Assembly (NCBI RefSeq): GCF_014851905.1
Contig: NZ_JACVAQ010000003.1
Location: 1 to 64,000, forward strand
Direction of reading: 5' to 3'
DNA: 64,000 nucleotides
Origin: Pseudomonas sp. PDM14
GTDB taxonomy: Bacteria > Pseudomonadota > Gammaproteobacteria > Pseudomonadales > Pseudomonadaceae
Part shown: piece after piece, positions 57,827 to 64,000 of the stretch
How the letters are laid out: every line of letters begins with the position of its first letter
Numbering within the stretch: the stretch's first letter is position 1
The notes under the pieces: generated by a model
Databases searched by the model: none
Told to the model about the DNA's origin: nothing
The model's input: only the letters and a program-made list of their open reading frames with translations
Program-made: the position numbers and the translations under genes

Positions 57827-57933
57827 GGGCAAATGCGATTGCGGGGTGACGGACCCGGGCAAAACCCGCAAAATACCGCCAGTCCGGCTGCCAGCCAGCC
57901 TGTTCTTTCGCGACTGGAGTGACCCGTACCACC

Positions 57934-58818
57934 ATGCGCATGCGCCTGATGCTGCTGGGCGGTGGCAATGCCCTGGGGCAGGCGCTGATCCGCCAGGGAG
58001 CCGAACACGACATCGGCTTTCTCGCCCCCCGCCCGCCCGAAGGTGGCTGGGATGTGGCCAGCCTCACCCAACTGCTCGATGACACCCGCCCCGAGGCGTT
58101 GATCAACCTCGCCTATTACTTCGACTGGTTCCAGGCGGAGAGCGTCGACGAGACGCGCTTCGCCCAGCAGGAGCGCGCGCTCGAGCGCCTGGCCGAACTC
58201 TGCCAGCACCACAACATCGTGCTGTTGCAGCCTTCCAGCTACCGCGTGTTCGATGGTTCGCGCGCCACCGCCTACAGCGAGAAGGACGAGCCGGTGCCGC
58301 TCGGCCTGCGCGGCCAGGCCCTGCGCCGTATCGAGCAGAGCGTGCGCGCGACCTGCCCACGGCATGTGCTGCTGCGCTTCGGTTGGCTGCTCGACGACAG
58401 CCCCGACGGCCTGCTCGGGCGCTTCCTGCGCCGGGCCGAGCTGGAGCAGGAGCTATCCATGGCCGACGACCGCCGCGGCAATCCGACCCTGGTCGACGAT
58501 GCCGCGCGGGTAATCATCGCCGTGCTGCAGCAGCTCGATTGCCAGATCCCGCTGTGGGGCACCTACCATTACGGCGGCCACGAGGCGACCACGCCGCTGT
58601 CGCTGGGCCAGGCGATCATCAGCGAGGCGCGCCAGCTGCACAAACTGCAGGTGCTCGAGCTGCACGCGCAGGCCCATGCCGCCCGCCCGGACGCCGCCGA
58701 CGAGCCGCAGCACGCGGTGCTGGCCTGCAAGAAGATCCTGCACACCTTCGGCATCAAGCCACGCGCCTGGCGCTCCGGCCTGCCGAGCCTTCTCGACCGT
58801 TTCTACCGCCATAGCTGA
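57934..58818 (+). CDS. RmlD-like NAD(P)-binding protein with altered active site
   Basis: A 294-aa Rossmann-fold protein of the sugar nucleotide reductase (RmlD/SDR) type. The cofactor loop LLGGGNALGQAL is at 7-18, and LINLAYYFDWFQAES is the next helix. SSYRVFDGS and the following Tyr/Glu/Asp block align with RmlD, but the catalytic YxxxK is not there: GLRGQALRR stands at that place. It may thus have lost reductase activity. The start is uncertain (ATG 57934, ATG 57940 or GTG 57919); none has a strong Shine-Dalgarno. It is paired with the epimerase 7 bases downstream, as in P. aeruginosa. Confidence 0.8.
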   Translation: MRMRLMLLGGGNALGQALIRQGAEHDIGFLAPRPPEGGWDVASLTQLLDDTRPEALINLAYYFDWFQAESVDETRFAQQERALERLAELCQHHNIVLLQPSSYRVFDGSRATAYSEKDEPVPLGLRGQALRRIEQSVRATCPRHVLLRFGWLLDDSPDGLLGRFLRRAELEQELSMADDRRGNPTLVDDAARVIIAVLQQLDCQIPLWGTYHYGGHEATTPLSLGQAIISEARQLHKLQVLELHAQAHAARPDAADEPQHAVLACKKILHTFGIKPRAWRSGLPSLLDRFYRHS

Positions 58819-58825
58819 GGGCGCC

Positions 58826-59755
58826 ATGTCTGATTCCCCGATCCTGATCACCGGCGGCGCCGGCTTCATCGGTTCGCACCTGGCCGATGCGCTGCTCGCT
58901 GCCGGTCATCGCGTGCGGGTGCTGGACAACCTTTCCACCGGTCGGCGCAGCAACCTGGCGCTGGCCGATGCGCGCCTGGAGCTGGTCGAGGGCGATGTCG
59001 CCGACGCCGCGCTGGTGCGCCGCGCCGTGGCCGGTTGTCGGGCCGTGGTGCACCTGGCGGCAGTGGCCTCGGTACAGGCCTCGGTGGACGATCCGGTGAG
59101 CACCCATCAGAGCAATTTCATCGGCACCCTCAACGTCTGCGAGGCGATGCGCGAGGCGGGCGTGCGTCGGGTGGTGTATGCCTCCAGCGCCGCGGTGTAC
59201 GGCAACAACGGCGAGGGCGTGGCGGTCAGCGAGGACACGCCAAAGGCGCCGCTGACGCCCTACGCGGTGGACAAGCTGGCCAGCGAGCAGTACCTGGATT
59301 TCTACCGCCGCGCGCATGGCCTGGAGCCGGCGATCTTCCGCTTCTTCAATATCTACGGGCCGCGCCAGGATCCGTCTTCGCCGTACTCCGGGGTGATCAG
59401 CATCTTCGCCGAGCGCGCCCTGTCCGGCACGCCGATCGGCGTGTTCGGCGATGGCGAGCAGACCCGCGACTTTTTCTATATTGCCGATCTGGTGCCGCTG
59501 CTGCTGCAGGCGCTGAACCAGGCGCAGGTGCAACCGGGCGCAGTGAACGTCGGCCACAACCAGGCGATCAGCCTCAACCAGTTGCTCGCCGCGGTGCAGG
59601 CGGTACTCGGCAGCCTGCCGGCGATCAGCCACGGCGTGGCGCGGGCCGGTGACATCCGCCATTCGCGTGCGGACAACCGCCTGCTGCGCGAGCGCTTCAC
59701 GCTGGCGGCCGCGACGCCGCTGGAAGTCGGCCTGGCCGGTTTGCTCGGCCGCTGA
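58826..59755 (+). CDS. NAD-dependent epimerase/dehydratase (UDP-glucose 4-epimerase-like)
   Basis: A 309-aa extended SDR. The NAD motif TGGAGFIGS is at 9-17, Asp34 (VLDN) binds the ribose, and Ser121, Tyr146 and Lys150 (YASSAAVYG; YAVDK) form the active site. FFNIYGPRQDPSSPYSGVIS is typical of nucleotide-sugar epimerases. ATG 58826 has GAGG upstream; an in-frame start 150 bases earlier overlaps the preceding gene and was rejected. Probably acts on a nucleotide sugar for surface polysaccharide. Closed by a bidirectional terminator. Confidence 0.92.
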   Translation: MSDSPILITGGAGFIGSHLADALLAAGHRVRVLDNLSTGRRSNLALADARLELVEGDVADAALVRRAVAGCRAVVHLAAVASVQASVDDPVSTHQSNFIGTLNVCEAMREAGVRRVVYASSAAVYGNNGEGVAVSEDTPKAPLTPYAVDKLASEQYLDFYRRAHGLEPAIFRFFNIYGPRQDPSSPYSGVISIFAERALSGTPIGVFGDGEQTRDFFYIADLVPLLLQALNQAQVQPGAVNVGHNQAISLNQLLAAVQAVLGSLPAISHGVARAGDIRHSRADNRLLRERFTLAAATPLEVGLAGLLGR

Positions 59756-59829
59756 GGTCTGGCGTCGGCCGCTGCTGGCTTGAAGTGTTTGCTGCGAGTG
59801 GCGCACCTGAGGTGAAGTGATCGGCCAAG

Positions 59830-59856
59830 AAAAAGCCCCGCAATGCGGGGCTTTTT
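59830..59856. terminator. Bidirectional terminator between epimerase and oprG
   Basis: AAAAAGCCCCGC pairs perfectly with GCGGGGCTTTTT over AAT. Tracts of A and T on the two sides let it serve both converging units. Confidence 0.93.
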
Positions 59857-59915
59857 TGTTCGCCTGTCACCCTCGGGAGGGAGGAGAGGGTGAGGGGCGT
59901 CCAGCGGTGTTCGGC

Positions 59916-60602
59916 TTAGAACTTGTAGCCCAGGCCGACCATGTACACGAACGGATCGACGTCGACGTCGACCTTGACCTTGTCACCGCCGAAGTTGGTG
60001 GTGCCTTCGGTATCGATGTCGATGTAGCGAACCTGGGCGTTGACCATGATGTTGTCGGTCAGCATGTAGTCCATGCCCACCTGGGCGGCGAGGCCCCAGG
60101 AGTCCTTCATGTCCAGGCCGCTGAAGCCCTTGTCTTCAGCCGCGCTGCTGAGCTTGGTGTCGAAGAACCAGGTGTAGTTGATGCCGGCGCCGACATAGGG
60201 CTGGAAGGCGGACTTGGCGTCCAGCGGGTAGTAAACGACGCTCAGGGTCGGCGGCAGGTGCTTCAGCTCACCCAGTTTGCCGTTGAGGCCGGCGAAGGCG
60301 CCCGGCATGCCGGCAACGCCGACGTCATGGCTGAACGGGGTGGCGGCGAGCAGTTCGATGCCGACGTGGTTGGTGACCATGTAGGCGAAGTTCAGGCCCA
60401 GCTGGGTGTCGCTGTCCAGCGTGGCTTTGGTGCCGGCGACGTCGGTGGCGAGGGCGCCGACCCAGATGTCGCTGCTGTCTTCGTGCGGATCAACGGTGAC
60501 AGCACCGGCACGGACGATGATGTCGCCGGCTTCGAAGGCGTGGGCCATGGGCGAAGCGATCGCCAGGGCGAGGAGGGAAGCGGTCAGCAGGGACTTGCGC
60601 AT
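59916..60602 (-). CDS. oprG: Outer membrane protein OprG (OmpW family)
   Basis: An eight-strand outer-membrane barrel of 228 aa. A signal peptide (MRKSLLTASLLALAIASPMAHA) precedes the mature FEAGDIIVRAGAVTVDP. The family blocks SDTQLGLNFAYMVTNHVGIELLAATPFSHDV, LPPTLSVVYYP and the C-terminal DVDVDPFVYMVGLGYKF are clear. OprG-type proteins form a channel for small amphipathic or hydrophobic molecules and are induced without oxygen in P. aeruginosa. ATG 60602 was chosen because GGAG lies 7 bases before it; an in-frame TTG 12 bases upstream was rejected. A candidate Anr box lies upstream. Confidence 0.95.
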   Translation of the reverse strand: MRKSLLTASLLALAIASPMAHAFEAGDIIVRAGAVTVDPHEDSSDIWVGALATDVAGTKATLDSDTQLGLNFAYMVTNHVGIELLAATPFSHDVGVAGMPGAFAGLNGKLGELKHLPPTLSVVYYPLDAKSAFQPYVGAGINYTWFFDTKLSSAAEDKGFSGLDMKDSWGLAAQVGMDYMLTDNIMVNAQVRYIDIDTEGTTNFGGDKVKVDVDVDPFVYMVGLGYKF

Positions 60603-60644
60603 GAGGTGCTCCAATCAGGTTAGGACTTTTTGTTGGCTGAGGTA

Positions 60645-60687
60645 ATTGTCAGCCGACCTGATGGGGGCACTTCTTGACCTGGCTCAA
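60645..60687 (-). promoter_or_regulatory. Candidate Anr/FNR-dependent promoter of oprG
   Basis: On the minus strand TTGAGCCAGGTCAA (60687-60674) fits the FNR/Anr consensus TTGAT-N4-ATCAA at 8 of 10 positions and keeps the TTGA-N6-TCAA core. A -10 like GACAAT lies at 60650-60645. The start point would be near 60638, putting the box centre about 42 bases upstream, as in class II FNR promoters. Confidence 0.65.
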
Positions 60688-60775
60688 TAGCCGGTGGGGT
60701 TAATGGCGGGTGCGGCAATCTGGCACAGGCCGCAGGGTTTGTGGCGTTTACACGCTGTCGGCATCGCAGGCCCAT

Positions 60776-60833
60776 GCAGGGTGCGCCCTGCGCACCAGCG
60801 CCAGTCCGCGCGGCTCGCTGGGGCACCCGCTAC
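60776..60833. repeat. Degenerate REP-like repeat, GTAGGGTGCGCC type
   Basis: GCAGGGTGCGCC (60776-60787) resembles the left arm of the 46217 element; GGGGCACCCGCTAC (60820-60833) is a worn right arm. It lies in the 237-base spacer between oprG and the DUF3299 gene, just past the stop of the latter. Confidence 0.55.
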
Positions 60834-60839
60834 AGGCGC

Positions 60840-61367
60840 TTACATCTCGTACGGGTAGATCTTCTCGGCGTCCATCTGGTAGCCGGCCTCGGCCAGTTCG
60901 CTGCTGACCTGGCCGACCTTGAGCGGTCCTTCGATCCAGAACGGCTGGTACAGCGCATCCATCAGCACGCCCAGTTCGCTGGTGACGTGGACGATCTGGT
61001 TCGACGGCGGTGGCGGCACGTGGATGCAGGCGCCGAAGTACGGCACCAGGAGGAACTCGGTGACGCGGCCTTCCTCGGTCACGTCCAGCGGCACGATGTA
61101 GCCGGGCAGCTTGACCTGCTTGCCGTCCAGCGCCTTGACCACCGGCGCCGCCGGCGATTGCTGCGCCGCGGCCGGGCCGCCTTCTGCGGCAAGGGCATCG
61201 GCCAGTTGCGAGAGGTCGTGCACCGGCGCCTGCTGTTGCGGTTGCGGCGGTGCGTCCGCCGGGATCATCTCGCTCCAGGTCAGCGTCTGCGGCTCGGCGG
61301 CCAGCAGCGGCGCGGTCGACAACGAAGTGATGCCGGACACCAGCACCGCGAACAACAGACCACGCAT
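60840..61367 (-). CDS. DUF3299 family exported protein
   Basis: A 175-aa protein with an N-terminal signal peptide (MRGLLFAVLVSGITSLSTAPLLA), a Pro/Gln-rich linker and the DUF3299 block from about residue 80. That block is VKLPGYIVPLDVTEEGRVTEFLLVPYFGACIHVPPPPSNQ, with one conserved Cys. ATG 61367 has GAGG five bases upstream; an in-frame start 30 bases earlier was rejected. It starts 7 bases after the permease stop, so it belongs to the ABC operon. The role is unknown; the operon context suggests a periplasmic or envelope part of a metal-related export system. Confidence 0.88.
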   Translation of the reverse strand: MRGLLFAVLVSGITSLSTAPLLAAEPQTLTWSEMIPADAPPQPQQQAPVHDLSQLADALAAEGGPAAAQQSPAAPVVKALDGKQVKLPGYIVPLDVTEEGRVTEFLLVPYFGACIHVPPPPSNQIVHVTSELGVLMDALYQPFWIEGPLKVGQVSSELAEAGYQMDAEKIYPYEM

Positions 61368-61374
61368 GACTACC

Positions 61375-62637
61375 TCACAGGCGAATCGACAGGCCATCGG
61401 CCAGGGACTGCCGATAGGCGCGCCAGGCCGGCACGCTGCCCATCAGCAAAGCGGCGCCCAGAATAGCGCCGAGCAGCGTCCACTCATAGCGGCTCGGCAA
61501 CGCCAGCGGCAGGTACAAGCCGTAGTTGGCCTGCACGTAACCCTGGCTGATGGCGATGGCCAGGTACAGCAGGGCCAGTCCCAGCAGCGCGCCGGCCAGG
61601 GCCAGGGCGAAGGCTTCCAGCACCAGCAGGCTGGCGACGTGCCAGGGCCGCGCGCCGACCGAACGGAGGATGGCCATCTCGCGGCGGCGTTCGTTGAGGC
61701 TGGTGAGGATCGCCGTGAGCATGCCGATCAAGCCGGTCAGCACGACGAACAGCGAGACCACGAACAGCGCTTTCTCTGCCGTGCCCATCAGGCTCCACAG
61801 CTCCTGCAGGGCGACGCCGGGCAGCACCGCGAGCAGCGGCTCGCCACGGAATTCGTTGACCTCGCGCTGCACGGCAAAGGTGGCGATTTTGCTCTTCAGG
61901 CCCAGCAGCACGGCGGTGATCGCCTTGGGTTGCAAGTGCAGCTCGCGCGCCTGCTCGGCCGAGACCTTGCCCGCGCCGCGTGCCGGCACGCCGTTCTGCC
62001 AGTCGACGTGCAGCGCTTCCATGCCTTCCAGGGAGATGTGCAGGGTGCGGTCAACCGGCGTACCTGTGCGGGCGAGGATGCCGCTGACCACGAAGGGCTT
62101 GTCGTCGTGCTGCTGCAGGCTGACGGCGGCCACGCCGTGGGCGAGGACGATCTTGTCGCCGAGTTTGTAGTTCAGCGCCTCAGCCACTTCGGCACCCAGC
62201 ACCACCTCGAACAGATCGGCGAAGGGCTTGCCCTGGGCCAGTTGCAGGGCTTGCCCGCGGCCGTAGTGGTAGTGCGCGAAATAGTTGTCGTTGGTGCCCA
62301 TCACCCGGTAGCCGCGGTGCGAGTCGCCGAGGGAAATCGGGATCGCCCATTTCACCTGGCGATGCCTGGCCAGGGTTTCGAAGCTGTCCCAGCGGATGTT
62401 GTTGGTGGCGTTGCCGATGCGAAACACCGAGTACAGCAGCAGGTTCACCGAGCCGGAGCGCGCGCCGACGATCAGGTCGGTGCCGCTGATGGTGCTGGCG
62501 AAACTGGCGCGCGCCTCGGTACGCACGCGTTCGACGGCGAGCAGCAGGCACACCGACAGGGCGATGGCGAATACCGTGAGCAGGGCAGTGAAGCGGCGGT
62601 TGGCGAGGCTCGCCAGGGCGATGCGGATCAGGTGCAT
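61375..62637 (-). CDS. FtsX/MacB-like ABC transporter permease
   Basis: A 420-aa permease with the FtsX layout. One N-terminal helix (about 13-34) precedes a large periplasmic domain (about 38-285). Three C-terminal helices follow (about 288-312, 335-365, 382-405); ERRREMAILRSVGARPWHVASLLVLEAFALALAG is the coupling region. Such permeases work with a MacB/LolD-type ATPase, encoded one base upstream. They move envelope substrates rather than import solutes. The substrate is unknown. Confidence 0.92.
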   Translation of the reverse strand: MHLIRIALASLANRRFTALLTVFAIALSVCLLLAVERVRTEARASFASTISGTDLIVGARSGSVNLLLYSVFRIGNATNNIRWDSFETLARHRQVKWAIPISLGDSHRGYRVMGTNDNYFAHYHYGRGQALQLAQGKPFADLFEVVLGAEVAEALNYKLGDKIVLAHGVAAVSLQQHDDKPFVVSGILARTGTPVDRTLHISLEGMEALHVDWQNGVPARGAGKVSAEQARELHLQPKAITAVLLGLKSKIATFAVQREVNEFRGEPLLAVLPGVALQELWSLMGTAEKALFVVSLFVVLTGLIGMLTAILTSLNERRREMAILRSVGARPWHVASLLVLEAFALALAGALLGLALLYLAIAISQGYVQANYGLYLPLALPSRYEWTLLGAILGAALLMGSVPAWRAYRQSLADGLSIRL

Positions 62638-62638
62638 G

Positions 62639-63346
62639 TCAGGCTTCCTGCGGGCGCGCGGCGCGGTTCAGGTCGAGCAGCGACAGGCTGCGGTCGAACA
62701 GCGGCGCCAGGCTCTGGTCGTGGCTGACGAACAGCAGGCTGGCACCGGCCTCGCGGCATTCGGCGAACAGCAGCTGGAGGAAGGCCTCGCGAGCGTCGTG
62801 GTCAAGGGCCGAGGTCGGCTCGTCGGCGATCACCAGTTCCGGCTGGCCGATCAGCGCGCGGGCGGCGGCCACGCGTTGCTGTTGGCCGATCGACAGCGAA
62901 TCGGCACGGCGCTCCAGCAGGCTGGCGGGCAGACCGAGGTGGGCGAGCAGCGCGGCGGCGGCCTGGTCGACACTGCCATGGCGCTGGCTGGCGCGTTGGG
63001 CGCGGCTTTTCGAGAAGCGACAGGGCAGCTCGACGTTCTCGCGCACCGAGAGAAACGGCAGCAGGTTGAACTGCTGGAAAATGTAGCCGGTGTGGTCGAC
63101 CCGAAAGCGATCACGCGCCCCGGCCGACAGCGTCGCCAAGTCCTGACCGAGCAGGCGTACCTGGCCGCGGCCGGGTTTCTGCACGCCGCCGAGCAGGCCG
63201 AGCAGGGTGGTCTTGCCGCTGCCGCTGGGGCCCTTGAGGAACAGGCTTTCACCCTGTTGCAGGGTAAAGGCGGGGATGTCCAGCAGCTCGGCCTGGCTGG
63301 GCCAGGCGAAGCCGAGGTCGGAGAGTTCGATCAGTGCGTTGGGCAT
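62639..63346 (-). CDS. ABC transporter ATP-binding protein (LolD/MacB type)
   Basis: A 235-aa ATPase. Walker A GPSGSGKT is at 39-46, the Q loop lies in GYIFQQFNLLPFLSV, Walker B is LVIADEPTSALD and the switch His is in SLLFVSHD. The signature reads LSIGQQQR rather than the usual LSGGQQQR, a Gly to Ile change. It starts 98 bases downstream of the His-rich protein gene and ends one base before the permease ATG. Confidence 0.93.
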   Translation of the reverse strand: MPNALIELSDLGFAWPSQAELLDIPAFTLQQGESLFLKGPSGSGKTTLLGLLGGVQKPGRGQVRLLGQDLATLSAGARDRFRVDHTGYIFQQFNLLPFLSVRENVELPCRFSKSRAQRASQRHGSVDQAAAALLAHLGLPASLLERRADSLSIGQQQRVAAARALIGQPELVIADEPTSALDHDAREAFLQLLFAECREAGASLLFVSHDQSLAPLFDRSLSLLDLNRAARPQEA

Positions 63347-63444
63347 GGCGGACCGGGATTCGGGGAAGGTCGACAGGATAAGGCGTTTGCGCGCGGGTCG
63401 GGAGCGTGTGGTGGGCCGCTGCGCGAGGCAGCGGCCCGTGGGGA

Positions 63445-64000
63445 TCAGAACGTCAGGGTCGGTTGCGCCTTGCTCAGCTCGGCGCCTTGCTGGCCGCTGC
63501 GGCCAATCAGTTGCACGGCGACCTTTTCGGTGGCCGGGAACTGGCGCAGCAGGGTGGTCAGGTCCAGCGTTTCGAGGGCGTCCGGGTTGCTGCAGGTCAG
63601 GCGGTAGGCGGCATCGATGTCGCTGTGTTCGTGGTCATGCGCGGCATGCTCCGCGTGGTCGTCCTCGTCGTGCGCATGGGCGTTGCCGAACAGCGGGCTT
63701 TGCAGCTCGACCTCGGTGACGCTGCAGCCGGCGGCGGCGGGCAGGGCGAACAGTTGCAGGGGCTTTTCCAGGCGGGCACGGGCGGCGGCGACGCTGGCCT
63801 TGTCCGATTCGCTGCTGGCGGCGTGTTCGAAGCCGACAATGTTCATCGCCGGGCTTTCCAGCTGGATTTCCAGGGTCTGGCCGTCCAGCGCTACGTTCAG
63901 TGACGCCACGCCGTGCTCGTGGGCACCGAGGCTGCCGTGTTCCTCGCCGTGGTCGTGGGCATGCTCGTGCGCATGGTCATGATCGTGGGATTGCGCCTGG
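63445..64000 (-). CDS. DUF2796 / ZrgA-like His-rich zinc-binding protein (cut by window end)
   Basis: The gene enters the window from the right; its N-terminus and promoter lie beyond base 64000. The visible part, 184 codons, begins with a His-Asp-Glu-rich stretch (SHDHDHAHEHAHDHGEEHG) followed by GAHEHGVASLNVALDGQTLEIQLESPAMNIVGFEH, the typical DUF2796 motif. A second His-rich loop (AHAHDEDDHAEHAAHDHEHSD) follows. Such proteins are periplasmic and induced by zinc lack through Zur in relatives. It heads the ABC operon as in P. aeruginosa, which suggests the whole operon responds to zinc. Confidence 0.9.
   Translation of the reverse strand, partial: QAQSHDHDHAHEHAHDHGEEHGSLGAHEHGVASLNVALDGQTLEIQLESPAMNIVGFEHAASSESDKASVAAARARLEKPLQLFALPAAAGCSVTEVELQSPLFGNAHAHDEDDHAEHAAHDHEHSDIDAAYRLTCSNPDALETLDLTTLLRQFPATEKVAVQLIGRSGQQGAELSKAQPTLTF

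Noticed and set aside
63590..64000. Repetitive CAT/GTG triplets that could suggest a repeat array or CRISPR
   Set aside because: They are the codons of His-rich stretches in a zinc-binding protein; there are no regular spacers.

Overview
The window looks like a high-GC gamma-proteobacterial chromosome of the genus Pseudomonas. The evidence is the protein sequences themselves (RpoB, RpoC, UvrA, KatA, OprG and the ribosomal proteins are of Pseudomonas type). The gene order also fits: 5S rRNA, birA, coaX, a SPOR-like gene, tRNAs, tufB, then the whole ribosomal/RNA polymerase block, katA, uvrA, an MFS gene and ssb, as I remember it from P. aeruginosa. I cannot name the species.

Layout. 1-2600: the tail of an rRNA operon (5S) and its terminator, then birA, coaX and a SPOR-like envelope protein. 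2680-20810: a tRNA-Tyr/Gly/Thr-tufB unit, tRNA-Trp, secE-nusG, rplKAJL-rpoBC and rpsLG-fusA-tufA. 20870-34670: the S10, spc and alpha ribosomal operons, with secY and rpoA inside. 34840-41230: catalase katA, DNA-repair gene uvrA (opposite strand), a YajR-like MFS transporter and ssb.

41400-57760 is accessory. It holds (a) a minus-strand signalling group: PAS histidine kinase, two-domain KaiC-like ATPase and single-domain response regulator; (b) a small acidic protein of unknown role; (c) an SDR and a flavin monooxygenase with an AraC-type regulator; (d) an unassigned minus-strand operon of FGGY kinase, class II aldolase, class III (glutamate-semialdehyde-aminomutase-like) aminotransferase and a second aldolase-fold protein without metal ligands, divergent from a TetR regulator with a near-perfect 25-bp palindrome between them; (e) a DUF1302/DUF1329 pair. 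Inverted repeats of REP type lie between many of these genes.

57930-64000 returns to conserved Pseudomonas order: an RmlD-like protein, an NAD-dependent epimerase, the OmpW-family porin oprG with an Anr/FNR-type box, and an operon read leftward of a His-rich zinc-binding protein (cut by the window end), ABC ATPase, FtsX-like permease and a DUF3299 lipoprotein-like/periplasmic protein.

The best leads for something undescribed are the KaiC-like/kinase/regulator group, the kinase-aldolase-aminotransferase operon with its degenerate aldolase, and structured RNA elements in the ribosomal block: a three-helix element between rplL and rpoB, a terminator directly after the rpsL promoter, and a terminator overlapped by a promoter inside the spc operon.
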